This document shows positions 8,841-18,807 of a stretch of 23,663 nt of DNA, in pieces. The stretch comes from Chara braunii (lineage: Eukaryota > Streptophyta > Charophyceae > Charales > Characeae): the NCBI GenBank assembly GCA_003427395.1, contig BFEA01000447.1, positions 182,957 through 206,619 of the forward strand. Direction: 5' to 3'. The translations under genes were made by a program, and so were the position numbers. The notes under the pieces are model-generated. The model saw only the letters and a program-made list of their open reading frames with translations, was not told the origin of the DNA and ran no database searches. Within the stretch, counting starts at the first letter, position 1; each line of letters opens with the position of its first letter.

Positions 8841-11270
8841 CTATCCTTCCAATTTTTCGCCCTTGTCCCCCCCAAGCCAGTCACTACTGAAAGATTTGAT
8901 TGCTTTGAGGATGTCTGCTTTTGAGGAGTTGTGTTGTAACTTGTCTTTTAGCTTTTCCCATTGCACCAAAATATCGTTTTGCACTTGCTGTTTGATGTTG
9001 TCAGTAAATTCTGGGCCATCAAGTCTAACGCCTTCCCATTCGTTGGTGCATCTTCTTTGCGAGATGGCCCAGAGGATTGCTCTCCTTCCCAGAGTGAACC
9101 GGTTCTGCGTAAAATTGTTCATTTGGTCTGGGGATCAGACTTCTAGCAGAATTACTTTCCAGCCCCAGGGCCATAGTTGAGTTGTTTTCAACTGACCCTA
9201 GATGCGGCCCCACCATCTTCATAACCAAACGGAACTTGGGCATGCCAGAAAAATATGTTCTATAGTCTCCAGGACCTTCCTGCTAGGGAAAACTGATTTA
9301 CAGAGTTTACACCAAGGTTCTGCCAACCCTTTTTTTTTCCAGAGAGGACATGCTTATCAACCAATCGTTAGTGGGAAGACATCAGTGTTCTATTTGCCAC
9401 TGCAGCGAGGCAATCTTGGATGACCTTGATCTTACCTTTTTGAACCAGCGAACTTGTCTCAGGTCTTCCTTGCTTATATTTAGCTGCTGCATCCAGGTCG
9501 TTGCAATTTTGTCTTTAAGATTAATTGTAGGTCTGATCATCTGATCATCCGGTAGATTGATTTGACTGATAGGAAGTGCAGAGACCGAGTGAAGTCTCTC
9601 CCTTTCTTGTTGTTTGCGCCCCATGTCAAGCCTACTGGGTCTAATGGGAGATCCGAGATGTCGAACGTTGGTCTAAGCCATGATGAGGAATATTTCTGAA
9701 GTACCATAATTCTGAAAATTTGGTCGTTTGGAATCCATTCTGTCCTGTTTTCAGGGTGGCGGGTCATTGTGTTGTCTTCTTTTAAGAGAAAGAAAAAGAT
9801 GAGCGCTAATGAATCCAAGGAGGGAAGGATAAGGATGTTTCCACTACTTGGGGCTTGTTCCTTATACCCACCCAGTCACTTTCCTGCAACAACTTTCCTT
9901 TTTCAAGGATCCGAATTCAATTTAGAGGGATTAAGTCCACAATCCTCTCTAGGTTTTCATTCACATCATGACAATATTTAAGCCTAGTGTGCAAGATTTC
10001 TGGGAGAATTCAGTCTCTAGTCTCTTCATCCCAAATATTTTTGATTCTTATGATACCTTTTGTTATCAAACATTTTCAAGGGTTCTCCATATAGTATAGA
10101 GTATAGCCTTGGGAGTCCCTGATCCATTTATTGTTGAAAATTGGTTGGTGAATAATTTTTTCCCACCTTTTGAGAGGGTGTTTGTCATCAAGGGAATTTT
10201 CTCCAGATCTTCAAATTTTTTATCCAAAATGGGTCTTTACTAATGTCTTGTTTTGCCGCTTCCTTATCTATGAGTTCTTGGGAGTCGTGGTTTCTTTGTA
10301 TGCTTCTTGGGATTGACCATGCCAGGTTTTTTTACCACATTGATGGATCTACTGCACTTCCAGTGGGGGGTGCTAGTCTTCTCATTTGTTCTCATGCCAT
10401 GGCACTCCAAGGTGTTTATGGATTGAAAAGAAGCTTCTTGATTCACTGCATAGATAGGGCCATAGTTTGAGTGGATGAATCAATAATTCCCAACCCCCCT
10501 TTTGACTTGGGTTGTATGGTGGAAGTCCAGGCAACCCTGCTTATGACATTCTTGTAGTCATGGTTGCTTCTCCATAAAAAGGCTATGAGTTGTTGTTGGA
10601 AGAATTTGGTCCATGGCTCATCTAGTGCTCATATGGCCGATTTGTACCAGATTGAGGTCAGGATTACATTGTTGATTACTAGAGAGCGACCCAGAATTGA
10701 AGTGTGTTTGTTTTTTCACACATCAAATTTGGATTGGGCACTTTGCATAATTCTTTCGTTGTTTGTCGTTAGTTTTATTTCTGCTAATAGGGAGATCCCT
10801 AAGATTCTGATTGGAGTTTCTTTGGGGACCCATTTAATACGAGGGGTTTCTGGTGGTCTAACCCCTTGGTGATGAATCCATCATCCTAGGGTTTTATCTC
10901 CCCAATTGACCTTCATATCAGATAATGCACATAATTTATTCAAAAGTAGTGTCGTACCTTAATTGCTTCCATATTTTCTAAGGTTACATCCACCATCAAT
11001 AAGAAATCATCCACAAACAGGGAACAAATAGAAATTGTCTCCTCTGGAATAGAGGAGATCTGTATTTTTTTTATGTCTTTGTGTTTACTGAGATTGGTGG
11101 CCAGAATTTCCATAATTATGATGAAAAGAAAAGGTGCAAGAGGATCACCTTGTCTAACCGATCTCTGTAGGTTAATTGGGGGAGCGACCTTGTCATTTAT
11201 AGTGATTCTAGTGGACGTTTTTTTGTGTAGGATTTCTGTCAGACCTAAGTTCAAACCCAGATGCAATTAG
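8841..11270 (-). pseudogene. LINE-A: 5'-truncated non-LTR retrotransposon ORF2 remnant
   Basis: ORF2 of a plant-type LINE encodes an endonuclease/reverse transcriptase that copies its RNA at a nicked target site. Only the part from the RT palm domain onward is left. On the minus strand SVRQGDPLAPFLF precedes the catalytic FVDD (codons at 11017-11006; the usual YxDD has F here). KNKHTSILGRSLVINNV follows in the RT C-terminal region. The CCHC zinc-binding segment has CKLC (9311-9300) and ETIEHIFLACP. The LGRRAILWAISQRRC tail ends at 8841. Coding continuity is lost through several frameshifts and stops. The 5' break lies inside the RT domain near 11270, as expected of incomplete reverse transcription. 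The 3' UTR probably extends toward about 8610, but no A tail on this strand marks the end. It is closely related to LINE-B and lies on the same strand. Confidence 0.9.
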
Positions 11271-11524
11271 ACGACCAGAACAAATATGGATCATCGTGAT
11301 AGCCATATGACCGATTCCCGAAGGTGACTGTCATTTGTCCAAAGTCTGACCTTTACAACAACCTGGGCAGTTCTATTTGTGACGATATATATATACATAT
11401 ATATAAATATATACATATATATATAAAGGTTAGAATAAAATAAGTTTGAACTACCTGGGGTCGGTCAGTTCAATGATGATACCTTAAGATCGTTGCCTTT
11501 TTTTTTCCTTTTTTGGTTTGGGAA
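11271..11524. other. LINE-A upstream flank, AT microsatellite and SINE-like remnant
   Basis: There is an (AT)n-rich tract at 11385-11426. From about 11440 to 11500 the sequence TCAGTTCAATGATGATACC resembles TTCAGTTCGATGATGATACA near the 3' end of the SINE at 12040. It is probably a diverged partial copy. Confidence 0.5.
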
Positions 11525-11664
11525 TTTTTTTTTTTTTTTTTTTTTTTTTAACAGCCCCCTTCAGTGCTAGCAGTGCAGGTAAGAGTAGACACCACTAACA
11601 CCTGGGGAGAGTCTCCATCTATTGGTGGGGAGCATCACCTGCTGGAAAACGGGTTCAGTGTCCC
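11525..11664 (-). mobile_element. Short A-tailed hairpin retroposon, copy 5
   Basis: On the minus strand it begins GGGACACTGAACCCG at 11664, keeps the CTCCCCACCAATAGATGGAG body and ends in a 25-base A tail (11549-11525). The variable hairpin, GTGCTAGCAGTG (11564-11575) with CACCACTAACAC (11590-11601), has 9 of 12 pairs. It looks like the copy 1 stem with unrepaired point changes. The loop contains CAGGTAAGAG. Confidence 0.75.
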
Positions 11665-12039
11665 AAATACAAAATGAATATGGAGAATTGTCCGAAAAGG
11701 ATATGAGAGATGACCAACGGACTTGAATACTCTAGGAGCTAGGGAATTGACTGAGCAAGTAGATGGAGAAAGGGCGAGAATCTCTTCACTCTGTATCAGG
11801 TGTCAGATACCTGCTAATACATATTGGTTCCTTCCCCACCTAGGGTCCCAGCTATCTCTACCCACCTGCCATTCTAGTCACACTTTGCTCGTTTCTTCTC
11901 CTGACCAAACCATTGTACTTCTATGATTGCTATGGTTGTCGGGGGAAACATATCTGGAAACTCCTCGGGTCTCTTCATCGGAATGTTTGGGGTCGACCTG
12001 GGAAAAATTGTAAACTTTATTGAACTTGGAATAATAGAA
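11665..12039. other. No gene seen
   Basis: Short frames without motifs. The sequence looks like plain intergenic DNA separating two retroposons. Confidence 0.4.
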
Positions 12040-12213
12040 GCACCAACCGGCCGAGGTCGGTTGGTACACCCTTGACCTGTTGAAAATAGACCTGGGTTCG
12101 GACTCCAGATGAGTAAAATACTACAATTCTGAATTACTGAGGGGAAGTTCAGTTCGATGATGATACATCAAGGGATCACCTTTCGTCATTTCAAAAAAAA
12201 AAAAAAAAAAAAA
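12040..12213 (+). mobile_element. tRNA-derived SINE with A tail
   Basis: A tRNA-like T arm is visible: CTGGG (12092-12096), seven-base loop TTCGGAC, TCCAG (12104-12108), five pairs including one G-T. GGTTCGGACTCC fits a Pol III B box (GGTTCGANNCC) closely. About 30 bases upstream GAGGTCGGTTGGTACA resembles a D arm/A box. A tRNA-unrelated body of about 85 bases follows, then 21 As (12193-12213). The acceptor stem is not recognisable, so this is a SINE rather than a tRNA gene. The 5' limit is approximate. Confidence 0.7.
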
Positions 12214-12266
12214 GGTCGGGAAATCTCACAAACATTCGTCTCTCCACTTCATTTCACTTTTGCAAT

Positions 12267-13648
12267 TCATCCTTCTCTCTTCCCTCCTACCCAATCTGTG
12301 CAAAATGCTGTAATCTGTCTCCTAACATCTCCAATTTGTTTGAAGAGGTCTAACTGTGCTTTTGTGTCTAATCATCTTTGTGCAAGTTCAAAATGCACCT
12401 GCTGCTGAATCTCTTTTGTGATCTCTGACCCTTCTACTCTCACTTTCTTCATAGCCAAGGTGCATCTCTGCCACCAAAGTGCCCATATCACCGCCCTCCT
12501 TCCAAGTCTGTACATATTCTCTACGAAGGTTGTGGCTGCTTCTGCCAACGGCCAGTGGCCAGCCAATATGGTTTGCCAGGTTTAGGGTCAGGGGATTGCA
12601 AACTCCATTTTCCTCCATATGCGATCCCACCATCTCCATATGAATCGGGTGATCGGGCATTGCATGAAAATATGTCCAATGGTCTCCGCCTTCTTATGGA
12701 AAGGGAAAAGACTTTGGCACCACTGGCACCACGGAAGTAACAGACCTCTTTGTTATAGATTAGTGCGGTCAGTCAGTCAGTCATTGGTTGGCAAACAACG
12801 GTTGTCAATCTTCCACTGCAGGGAGGTGATTTTCATGGTTTAAATTTCTATTCCTTGAACCATTGAATCGGTGACAGGAGGGAGCGGTCCACATTTAGGT
12901 GTCTGGCCCATCGGTCGTTAACTGTGTCTCTCAAATGTCTTTTAGGTCTGAGCATTTTGTAGGTTGATTTGACTGACAGCTGGTGCAGGCTGATGTAACC
13001 AGTTTTGGGGCCTCCCCTCTTCTAGGGGGGCTTCCATGTTCATTCTGCTGGGTCCAGAGCCAAATCCTGGATTGGTTTGAAAGTCTGGAACACCACCCTC
13101 TATCCCTTCTCTTCTATATCACTCACTCGGTACACATATGTTTTCTTTTTCCATTCGAATGGGACTCTATTTCCTTAGAGGATGCTTGCTTTGGTGATAG
13201 AGTAGTGTTCGACCAGGACAGTTGGGGGTGAGACCATATGTACCTGGCCCATCCTCAGCGAAGTCTCTGTACTTGCTACCCAATCGCATGCTCTCAAAGT
13301 GAGGCCTCGTTTAAGAATTCGGTACCACGCCAGTGGGATGGCTTCAATTAGGTTATCCAAAAGCTCCTCTACGTGGTGGCAGTACCGTAGGATTCCTCAC
13401 AACTGATCTCCTGTTATCCAGTCATGTCTGTCATTGTCCCACAGATCCCCAACCCTGAGCACCCCTCTTTTAACCCAACTTGTCCAGGGCAAGGATGAGC
13501 TTGTCATGACACAACCACTCAAGTCTGTCACCCATTGATTTTCAAAGAGGTGTTGTCGGTAGTCTTCCTCCCAACGGTTGGGGTGGGTCCTGTTTGGGAG
13601 CGGAAGTCTACGTCTGGTTTCTAGCAAAAATGGCCAGAAGTTTTCCAT
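12267..13648 (-). pseudogene. LINE-B ORF2 C-terminal region with zinc-binding segment
   Basis: A CCHC segment of the zf-RVT type is clear on the minus strand. CQWC (12728-12717) is followed by KKAETIGHIFMQCPITRFIW, where the H and final C complete the metal ligands (HIFMQC at 12674-12657). Upstream segments (13648-13397 and about 13360-13175) read like the Trp-rich region between RT and zinc segment. Downstream, LGRRAVIWALWWQRC and a final WVGGKREG before the stop at 12269-12267 align with LGRRAILWAISQRRC and WLGGDKGEK of LINE-A. Several frame changes break it. Confidence 0.85.
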
Positions 13649-13651
13649 CGC

Positions 13652-15359
13652 CTAACCACCGCCGTCGAGCCCCTCCCTTCCTTGCGGAAGCTTACATGGA
13701 ATCATCCAGAAACGGTCCTCCAGCCATGTCAGCAGGTGGATCGTTTGGGGGGGTTTCGGGGCCAGCTGCGCCAGATGTTTTAGAGCTAATACGCACCATG
13801 GACATTGGGGGGCGAAGATGAACTTTATTATCCATCTTAGTCGTAATGCTTGCACCTGCGTGGTTGGGTCAATTATTATCAGGCCTCCCCCCGCCTTAGG
13901 TTGGATAATTGAATCTCACACCACTCGGCTTATTACATTGCTCTGCTCACCGTCCCCCCTCCATAGGAAGGCCGCTGCCTGTTTCCTTAGGCTCCTCAAG
14001 GCTGCTTTGCTCAGTGGCCACCATAACGACTTATACCATAATGTTGCGAAAACAACATTGTTAATTACTAGAGCGCGACCAAATAAGGATGTGTGCTTGT
14101 TTTTCCAATTATTTAGTTTTTGCTGAGCCGGGGCGGTGATCCATTCGTCATTGGTTGGTTGGCGTCCCTCTCTGGTCATGGATACCCTTAGGATTCTTAC
14201 TGGGGTCTCTAACGACATCCATCTAATACGTGGTGACTATGGGGGGTGTCCCCCTTGATAGTGAATCCATCATCATTGAGTTTTGCTCCTCCAGTTGACT
14301 GTCATGTCGGAAACCTTGACAAACTTTTCCATCATTTGTTGAATTTCCTCCATGTTGTTGTGTGTGGTCTCTAATTATGAGATCATCCACAAAAAGGGAG
14401 CATATCGGGATTGCATCCTCCCGGATGTGTGCGACTCGAATTCTAGTAATGTTTTTGTTTGTCAGAAGGTTGGCAGCTAATGCTTCCAAAATGACCAGGA
14501 AAAGGAAGGGGGCAATTGGGTCCCCCTGGCGGACCGATCACTCCAGGCGTAGAAGCGGTGTCAGACATCCGTTGACTTGGACGCACGCGGTTGCATTCTG
14601 GTGTAGGATTTGTATCCAATGTCTGAAATCTGACCCAAAGTTCACTTTTTCCAAACATTTGTCTAGAAACAGCAAGTCCACATGGTCGTAGGCATTTTGG
14701 AAGTCGATAAAAACCAAAGTTGCATTCTGACGGGAGTGTCTCATAAGTTGGAGTATCTCATGGATTAAAAGAATATTCTTTTGTATATTCTTATTCTCCA
14801 TGAAGCCGTTTTGGTTAGGGATGGATGATGTCTTCCATTACAGGGATCGTTCTCTTACCTAAGACTTTAGACAACATTTTGTATACTACTGTGAGAAGTG
14901 TGATTGGGCGGTAATTTCTTTGTCCTTTTTTTTATATAGGAGGGTCAATATCCCTTGCCCCACTCTTTCACCCATCTCACCTTTGAGCCATACTTCTTCG
15001 TAGAAGTCCATGACGTCCTGACTCAAAAAATCTCATGTGGTTTCCCAAAGTCCCTTAGGGAAACCATCAATCCCAGGTGCCTTCTCGTCCTTCATTTGAA
15101 GGAGGGCGGTCCATATCTCTTGTTTGGAGAATGGGGCCTCTACGGATTCGCGCTATTCATATGTCAATGTTTTGTTGACCAGTTTCAAAAATTCTTTTAA
15201 TTGACGATCGTGGTATGGCGCATCTGACTTATCCACATGCGAGGAGAAGAGATCTTTATAAAAATTATATGTTATCTTAATGCATCGAGCCATGGTCATG
15301 GTCGGGGCCAATTTCCTGGCTTTCGGTTCGTAGAGTGCCTCGATCGTGGTCCTTTGCAA
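13652..15359 (-). pseudogene. LINE-B reverse transcriptase domain
   Basis: RT motifs occur in order. NYRPITLLTVVYKMLSK belongs to the fingers, followed by QNGFMENKNIQKN. FIDFQNAYDHV (14711-14679) carries the first catalytic Asp. SVRQGDPIAPFLF and FVDD (codons at 14393-14382) follow. KNKHTSLFGRALVINNV lies after the palm domain. A single in-frame TGA (14540-14538) sits immediately before SVRQGDP, where LINE-A has Arg. The change fits CGA to TGA, a CpG transition. A one-base frameshift follows FVDD at about 14376. A region upstream (15359-15153) has the AxxFYKDLFSS-type segment that usually precedes RT. Confidence 0.9.
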
Positions 15360-15433
15360 CGTGTTCTGGCTATGCAGAAGAAGTGAGAATTCGTCGCTCC
15401 TTCAGTAGAGAATTTGGATAGCCTTGTCCTTAT

Positions 15434-16567
15434 CTAGGCTCCCTGCCATCGATACTGTGTGTGCTTCAAAAGTTGGGTCTTCAAGTCTAGTATATGGGTT
15501 TGTAGTTCAAAGGTGTTTGGTTTCTGCCCTTGCAAAATTTGCTTACGTTTTGCATCCACGAGGTTTTGCATTATCGTAATTTCTTCCTGATGTCGTTGTG
15601 CAGCTAGATATTTGGAGTATTCATTGCATTTTTTTGCCATAAAGTACAGTCCATTGTTGAACCATGCGATTTGAGAGTCTTGTTGAGAGCGGTGGTCTTT
15701 CCAGAAGTCCCAAACCTGCTGCAGGTATTTCTGGAAGGATTTGAACCGAAGTAGGGAGGTATTGAGTTTATAGTAGCTAGCCCCCTGGTCTGGTCGTTTG
15801 CGAAAGGTCCAAACTGTCATACACATCCCGTGGTCCAGACTTGGGTACGGGCTGGTCAGCAATATTGTTGCCACAGTGAGCCCCCCTCCCAAATCCTATG
15901 ACGCCAAGATTAAATCGATCCGGGATTTAGACCGTGACAGTCTAGCGGAGTCATTGTTTTGAAAAGAGGTAAAGGCCTTTTCAATCGGGGAGTTGCACCT
16001 GAAGATGTCGAATAGCGGGAGGGGAGCACACAAATCCCTCAACATCCACTCCTCCTCTACGTTGTGTGCGGTAGTGGGGTGGACTTCCCATCAGTCCAAC
16101 CATCTGTCCGATGCGGCATTGAAATCTCCTGCTAGGATATCGGGATATCTAGGGTGCGGATTGTTGTCATTTTTTCGAAAAAGGTCCTTCTCTCGTGGGA
16201 TGTGTTAGGGGCATATAAGGATATAATGCACACCACTTTCAGTTTCAGCATGCCCTGCACCTTAACCTATCGTCCATCCTCCTTATCCTTTTCCCAGCTG
16301 AGTACTTCTAAGCGTGATTCGGGCGGGATCCATATTGCCACCCCAACGCTTCCCGAGTTGGGGGCGAAGGCTTGGTAGCCTTGAAAGGGCCAAACTTGCT
16401 TGTGAGCCCTGTGGTGCTCTGGTGTGTCCATTAGGTGGGTTTCCTGAACGCAAACTACGTTCGGTCATATTCTTCCCCCGACCCCCCACATTAAGTCCCA
16501 CAACGCATTGTTTTTTTTCTAGGTTGCGGGATGCTAGACCATTTACATTAATCGATATAATATCCAA
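15434..16567 (-). pseudogene. LINE-B APE-type endonuclease domain and linker
   Basis: The ORF2 start MDIISINVNGLASRNLEKK (from 16567) is the usual APE endonuclease opening with catalytic Asn. After a frameshift come CVQETHL (QETH codons at 16446-16435, carrying the metal-binding Glu), then GSVGVAIW and ISLYAPNTS. A second frame change leads to DILAGDFNAASD (GDFN at 16129-16118). This domain nicks the target DNA. The long segment 15892-15434 is the Trp/Gln/Lys-rich linker between endonuclease and RT. At least two frameshifts and internal stops disable the domain. Confidence 0.88.
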
Positions 16568-16832
16568 GTTCGCCTGTTGGAGGGTGTGTTTTCAATTTTT
16601 GTTTTTACCATACACCTCTTCTACCCAGTCCATTGTAGTTCATGAGTCACTTTGCCCCCTTCCATTATCTGTTTTGTAACGGTGACCACTCTTGTGTCTT
16701 CCAATCCAGTACCTTATTAAGGATATTTTTCATCAATATTGTGCATATGCATCTGAGTAGATCATCCGTCGAGCATATGTTACTAGGTTTTATTTGTGGT
16801 TGTTGGGTGTCTAGAAGCGTGTTATGTGTGTG

Positions 16833-18042
16833 TCATTGTAGCCCTGCTTCCTTATTGTCTTCGAATCTCACGTAGAGATCCTTATAGGCCATCTTCAGGT
16901 TCTCTGATGACATGCTGATGGTGGCCATTGCCCCCGATTTGTAATGGTTTGTAATAAAATTTGTGACCTCGTGGACCTGTAATGCCCCTTCCCTCTGCAT
17001 GTGCCAACCATGCAATGTCATTCCTCCATAAGCAGGGGCATATGGGTCCTCTGAGTTAACAGATGACAAGCCTAGTTCTCATTTTCCTGGCTTCCTCCTG
17101 ATCGGAAGCACCAACACTTGGTCCCCCTCCGACAGGCTTTTGTGATACAGCCCCTTCTCAATGAGGTGACACAACTTTGACCGCTTTGAACGCCATGTTT
17201 CCTATGCTGCCTTTGTGGCATCGTCCTCTCCTTGTTCGGTTTGTTCAGTGTGCATGGTCGGTTGTGTATGATCAGGGGGGTGAGGAGGGGGCTTGTCTGC
17301 GCACTGCGCGGCCTGGATTTATTGTCCTTTCGTACAGGTCTGGCGTCCTTGTCATTGCGGGGGGCTGGAATTTTTGGTGCACGATGTTTCAGACTCTATA
17401 CAACACTTGTTGCCAATCCGTGTCTGGGGATAGGCCTTTCCCCAAACCGTGTTTCAGGCTGGGGCTCTCATCCAGTAGGGAAAACGGTTATATGTAAGCC
17501 TCATCCCAGTATGACTCTGTTTGGCCATGTCTGGAGTTGGCCAATTAACCATTCTGCCAGGGCCCTTAGCTTGGTCTCGACATCCTCTTCCCCTTGTGAC
17601 GCCCAAGCCTCGGGTGTGCTATCCATCATCTGCTCATCTAGGAGGTCCGCCGGTGGTTCCCAATCCATGGGTTGGGGTCCAAAAGCCTGAAAAAAATGGT
17701 CGGTTTTGGGGAGGGTCTTTCCCGTGGCTGGAGGCCTTCCAGAAGGGTCCGTTTTGGGGGATGATTCTTGTGGGGCCTGAGGCTCTTGAGAAGGGTCCAA
17801 TGCTGCTACCTCCCCTGAGGCGTGTTGCCTGGTCTCTTGGTGCGTGCTTAGGTTCACAGCCCCTTTTCCCTGGTCCAGCTGATTCTCTCCCCTGTGTAGC
17901 ATTACTCCCCTTCCCTTTCCCCATCCCCCTCCCCCTCCCCCTCCCCCTCCCGCTCCCCCCTTGTCCGTCTGTTCGCAATTGCCGCCAACAGCGTCCCATG
18001 TTTTTCTGGACCTCAATCTTCCCAAAATAGCCCTGAAGGAGA
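16833..18042 (-). pseudogene. LINE-B ORF1-like region
   Basis: This lies directly upstream of ORF2, where LINEs encode an RNA-binding ORF1 protein. A long minus frame (to 17501) has a Gly-rich stretch (about 17922-17957), then a Pro/Ser/Asp-rich acidic region containing MDWEPPADLLDEQMMDSTPE. After frame loss, coding-like sequence resumes at about 17180-16833 with an internal TGA near 17071. No CCHC knuckle or RRM signature was seen, so the ORF1 assignment rests on position. The Lys run at the N-terminal end of the long frame comes only from the neighbouring A tract and is not part of the protein. Confidence 0.6.
17922..17957 (-). other. G-quadruplex-prone G-rich tract in LINE-B ORF1
   Basis: On the minus strand, several GGGGGA repeats in a row plus flanking G runs give more than four runs of at least four Gs within 36 bases. 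They encode the Gly-rich stretch of the ORF1-like frame. Confidence 0.7.
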
Positions 18043-18064
18043 ATTTTTTTTTTTTTTTTTTTTT
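18043..18064 (-). repeat. T22 tract (minus-strand A tail)
   Basis: A 22-base T run just upstream (minus sense) of LINE-B. It is probably the A tail of a minus-strand retroposon whose body includes 18065-18105. It is not part of LINE-B. Confidence 0.6.
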
Positions 18065-18105
18065 AACAATCCCAAAGTAAGCATCTAGTCGTAGTGAGTT
18101 CAAGG

Positions 18106-18222
18106 GCATACTCACACTAGGACTTTCCCCACTAAATTTTGGACCAGATCGTTGTCAGAATGATCCAGGTGTGGATGTAACTACTGACAGATGCATTTAG
18201 GAAAGTGTTGGTGTGAGTATGC
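18106..18222. mobile_element. MITE-like element with 23-bp terminal inverted repeats
   Basis: GCATACTCACACTAGGACTTT with CC (18106-18128) and its inverse at 18200-18222 pair at 19 of 23 positions, including an uninterrupted outer 12. The 117-bp size and lack of coding capacity fit a miniature inverted-repeat element. No target-site duplication is clear, because the right side joins the T tract of retroposon copy 6. A chance fold-back within a longer retroposon is an alternative. Confidence 0.5.
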
Positions 18223-18371
18223 TTTTTTTTTTTTTTTTTTTTTTTGAAAAGTTCGTATACGGGAAACCTACTTAACGAGGTGATAAGAGCATCCCCGGTA
18301 AGTAGGTCCCGACGTCGAAGGCTCCATCTATTGGTGGGGAGCTACCTGCTGGAAATCGGGTCCAGCGTCCC
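18223..18371 (-). mobile_element. Short A-tailed hairpin retroposon, copy 6
   Basis: On the minus strand it begins GGGACGCTGGACCCG at 18371 and has a GCTCC/GGAGC body hairpin around the CACCAATAGATGG motif. It ends in 23 As (18245-18223). The variable hairpin is ACCTACTTA (18266-18274) with TAAGTAGGT (18299-18307), 9 perfect pairs extended by GGG/CCC (18261-18263 with 18308-18310). Its loop holds GGTGATAAGAGC. The arms are unrelated to copies 1, 2, 4 and 7, but the loop core is shared. Confidence 0.8.
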
Positions 18372-18485
18372 TGTACAATGATGTGAATGTATCTGTCAGA
18401 AATCGGGTCCAGCGTCCCTGTACAATGATGTGAATGTCTCTGCTGGGGATCGGGTCCAGCATCCCGATGCAGAGATAAAGACATC
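18346..18485. repeat. 47-bp tandem array, about 3 units
   Basis: Units start at 18346, 18393 and 18440. Each contains a CGGGTCCAGCRTCCC core, and the first two also share TGTACAATGATGTGAATGT. The core is the head of the short retroposon in reverse, so the array grew out of or into copy 6. Confidence 0.85.
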
Positions 18486-18538
18486 TCCAACTGCCTATGT
18501 GTGCACGTCAAGCAATATATGTCAGATGATGGACGACC

Positions 18539-18807
18539 CTATCCATCTGATCTACAGTGTCTCCAACACAAACTGAGGCATCGAGCCCAATCATGTTTGA
18601 CCTTGATGTGATGTGTATTTTACAATGATGTGATGTATGTCAGCTGGAGATCGGGCCCAGCGTCCCTATACAGTGGTGTGAGCTATGTCCTATCCATCTG
18701 ATCAGCCATGTCTCCAACACAAACTGAAGCATTGAGCCATGATGTAATGAATGTCAACTGGAAATCGGGTCCAGAGTCCCTATACAGTGGTTTGAAACTA
18801 TGTCCTA
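18539..18807. repeat. 151-bp tandem duplication containing the retroposon head motif
   Basis: CTATCCATCTGATC starts at 18539 and 18690. Both units run through CTCCAACACAAACTGARGC and a version of CGGGYCCAGMGTCCCTATAC to an ARCTATGTC end. The second unit is shorter (internal deletion). Confidence 0.8.

Larger units (their letters stand above)
12214..18042 (-). mobile_element. LINE-B: near full-length, inactive non-LTR retrotransposon
   Basis: A minus-strand LINE of about 5.8 kb with every part of a plant-type element in order: ORF1-like region, APE endonuclease, RT with FVDD, CCHC zinc segment. It has many frameshifts and in-frame stops and cannot be autonomous. On the plus strand it is bounded by an A tract (tail of the SINE at 12193-12213) and a T tract (18043-18064). 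Both appear to belong to neighbouring retroposons, so the true element ends are uncertain and no target-site duplication was identified. It shares family-specific motifs with LINE-A. Confidence 0.88.

Noticed and set aside
11385-11426. TATA-box promoter
   Set aside because: It is an (AT)n microsatellite with no transcript start or gene downstream.
12193-12213. A tract as the end of LINE-B
   Set aside because: LINE-B is on the minus strand and its tail would read as T on the plus strand. This A run is the tail of the plus-strand SINE.
17521-18030. 169-residue plus frame opposite LINE-B ORF1
   Set aside because: It is the antisense of the Gly-rich ORF1-like region and yields Pro/Leu low complexity.
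18261-18330. tRNA gene or tRNA-derived head in retroposon copy 6 (and 23044-23115 in copy 7)
   Set aside because: GGTAAGAGC resembles an A box and TCGA a B box, but the cloverleaf stems do not form and B-box positions fail. The orientation also conflicts with the A tail, which puts the head at the other end.
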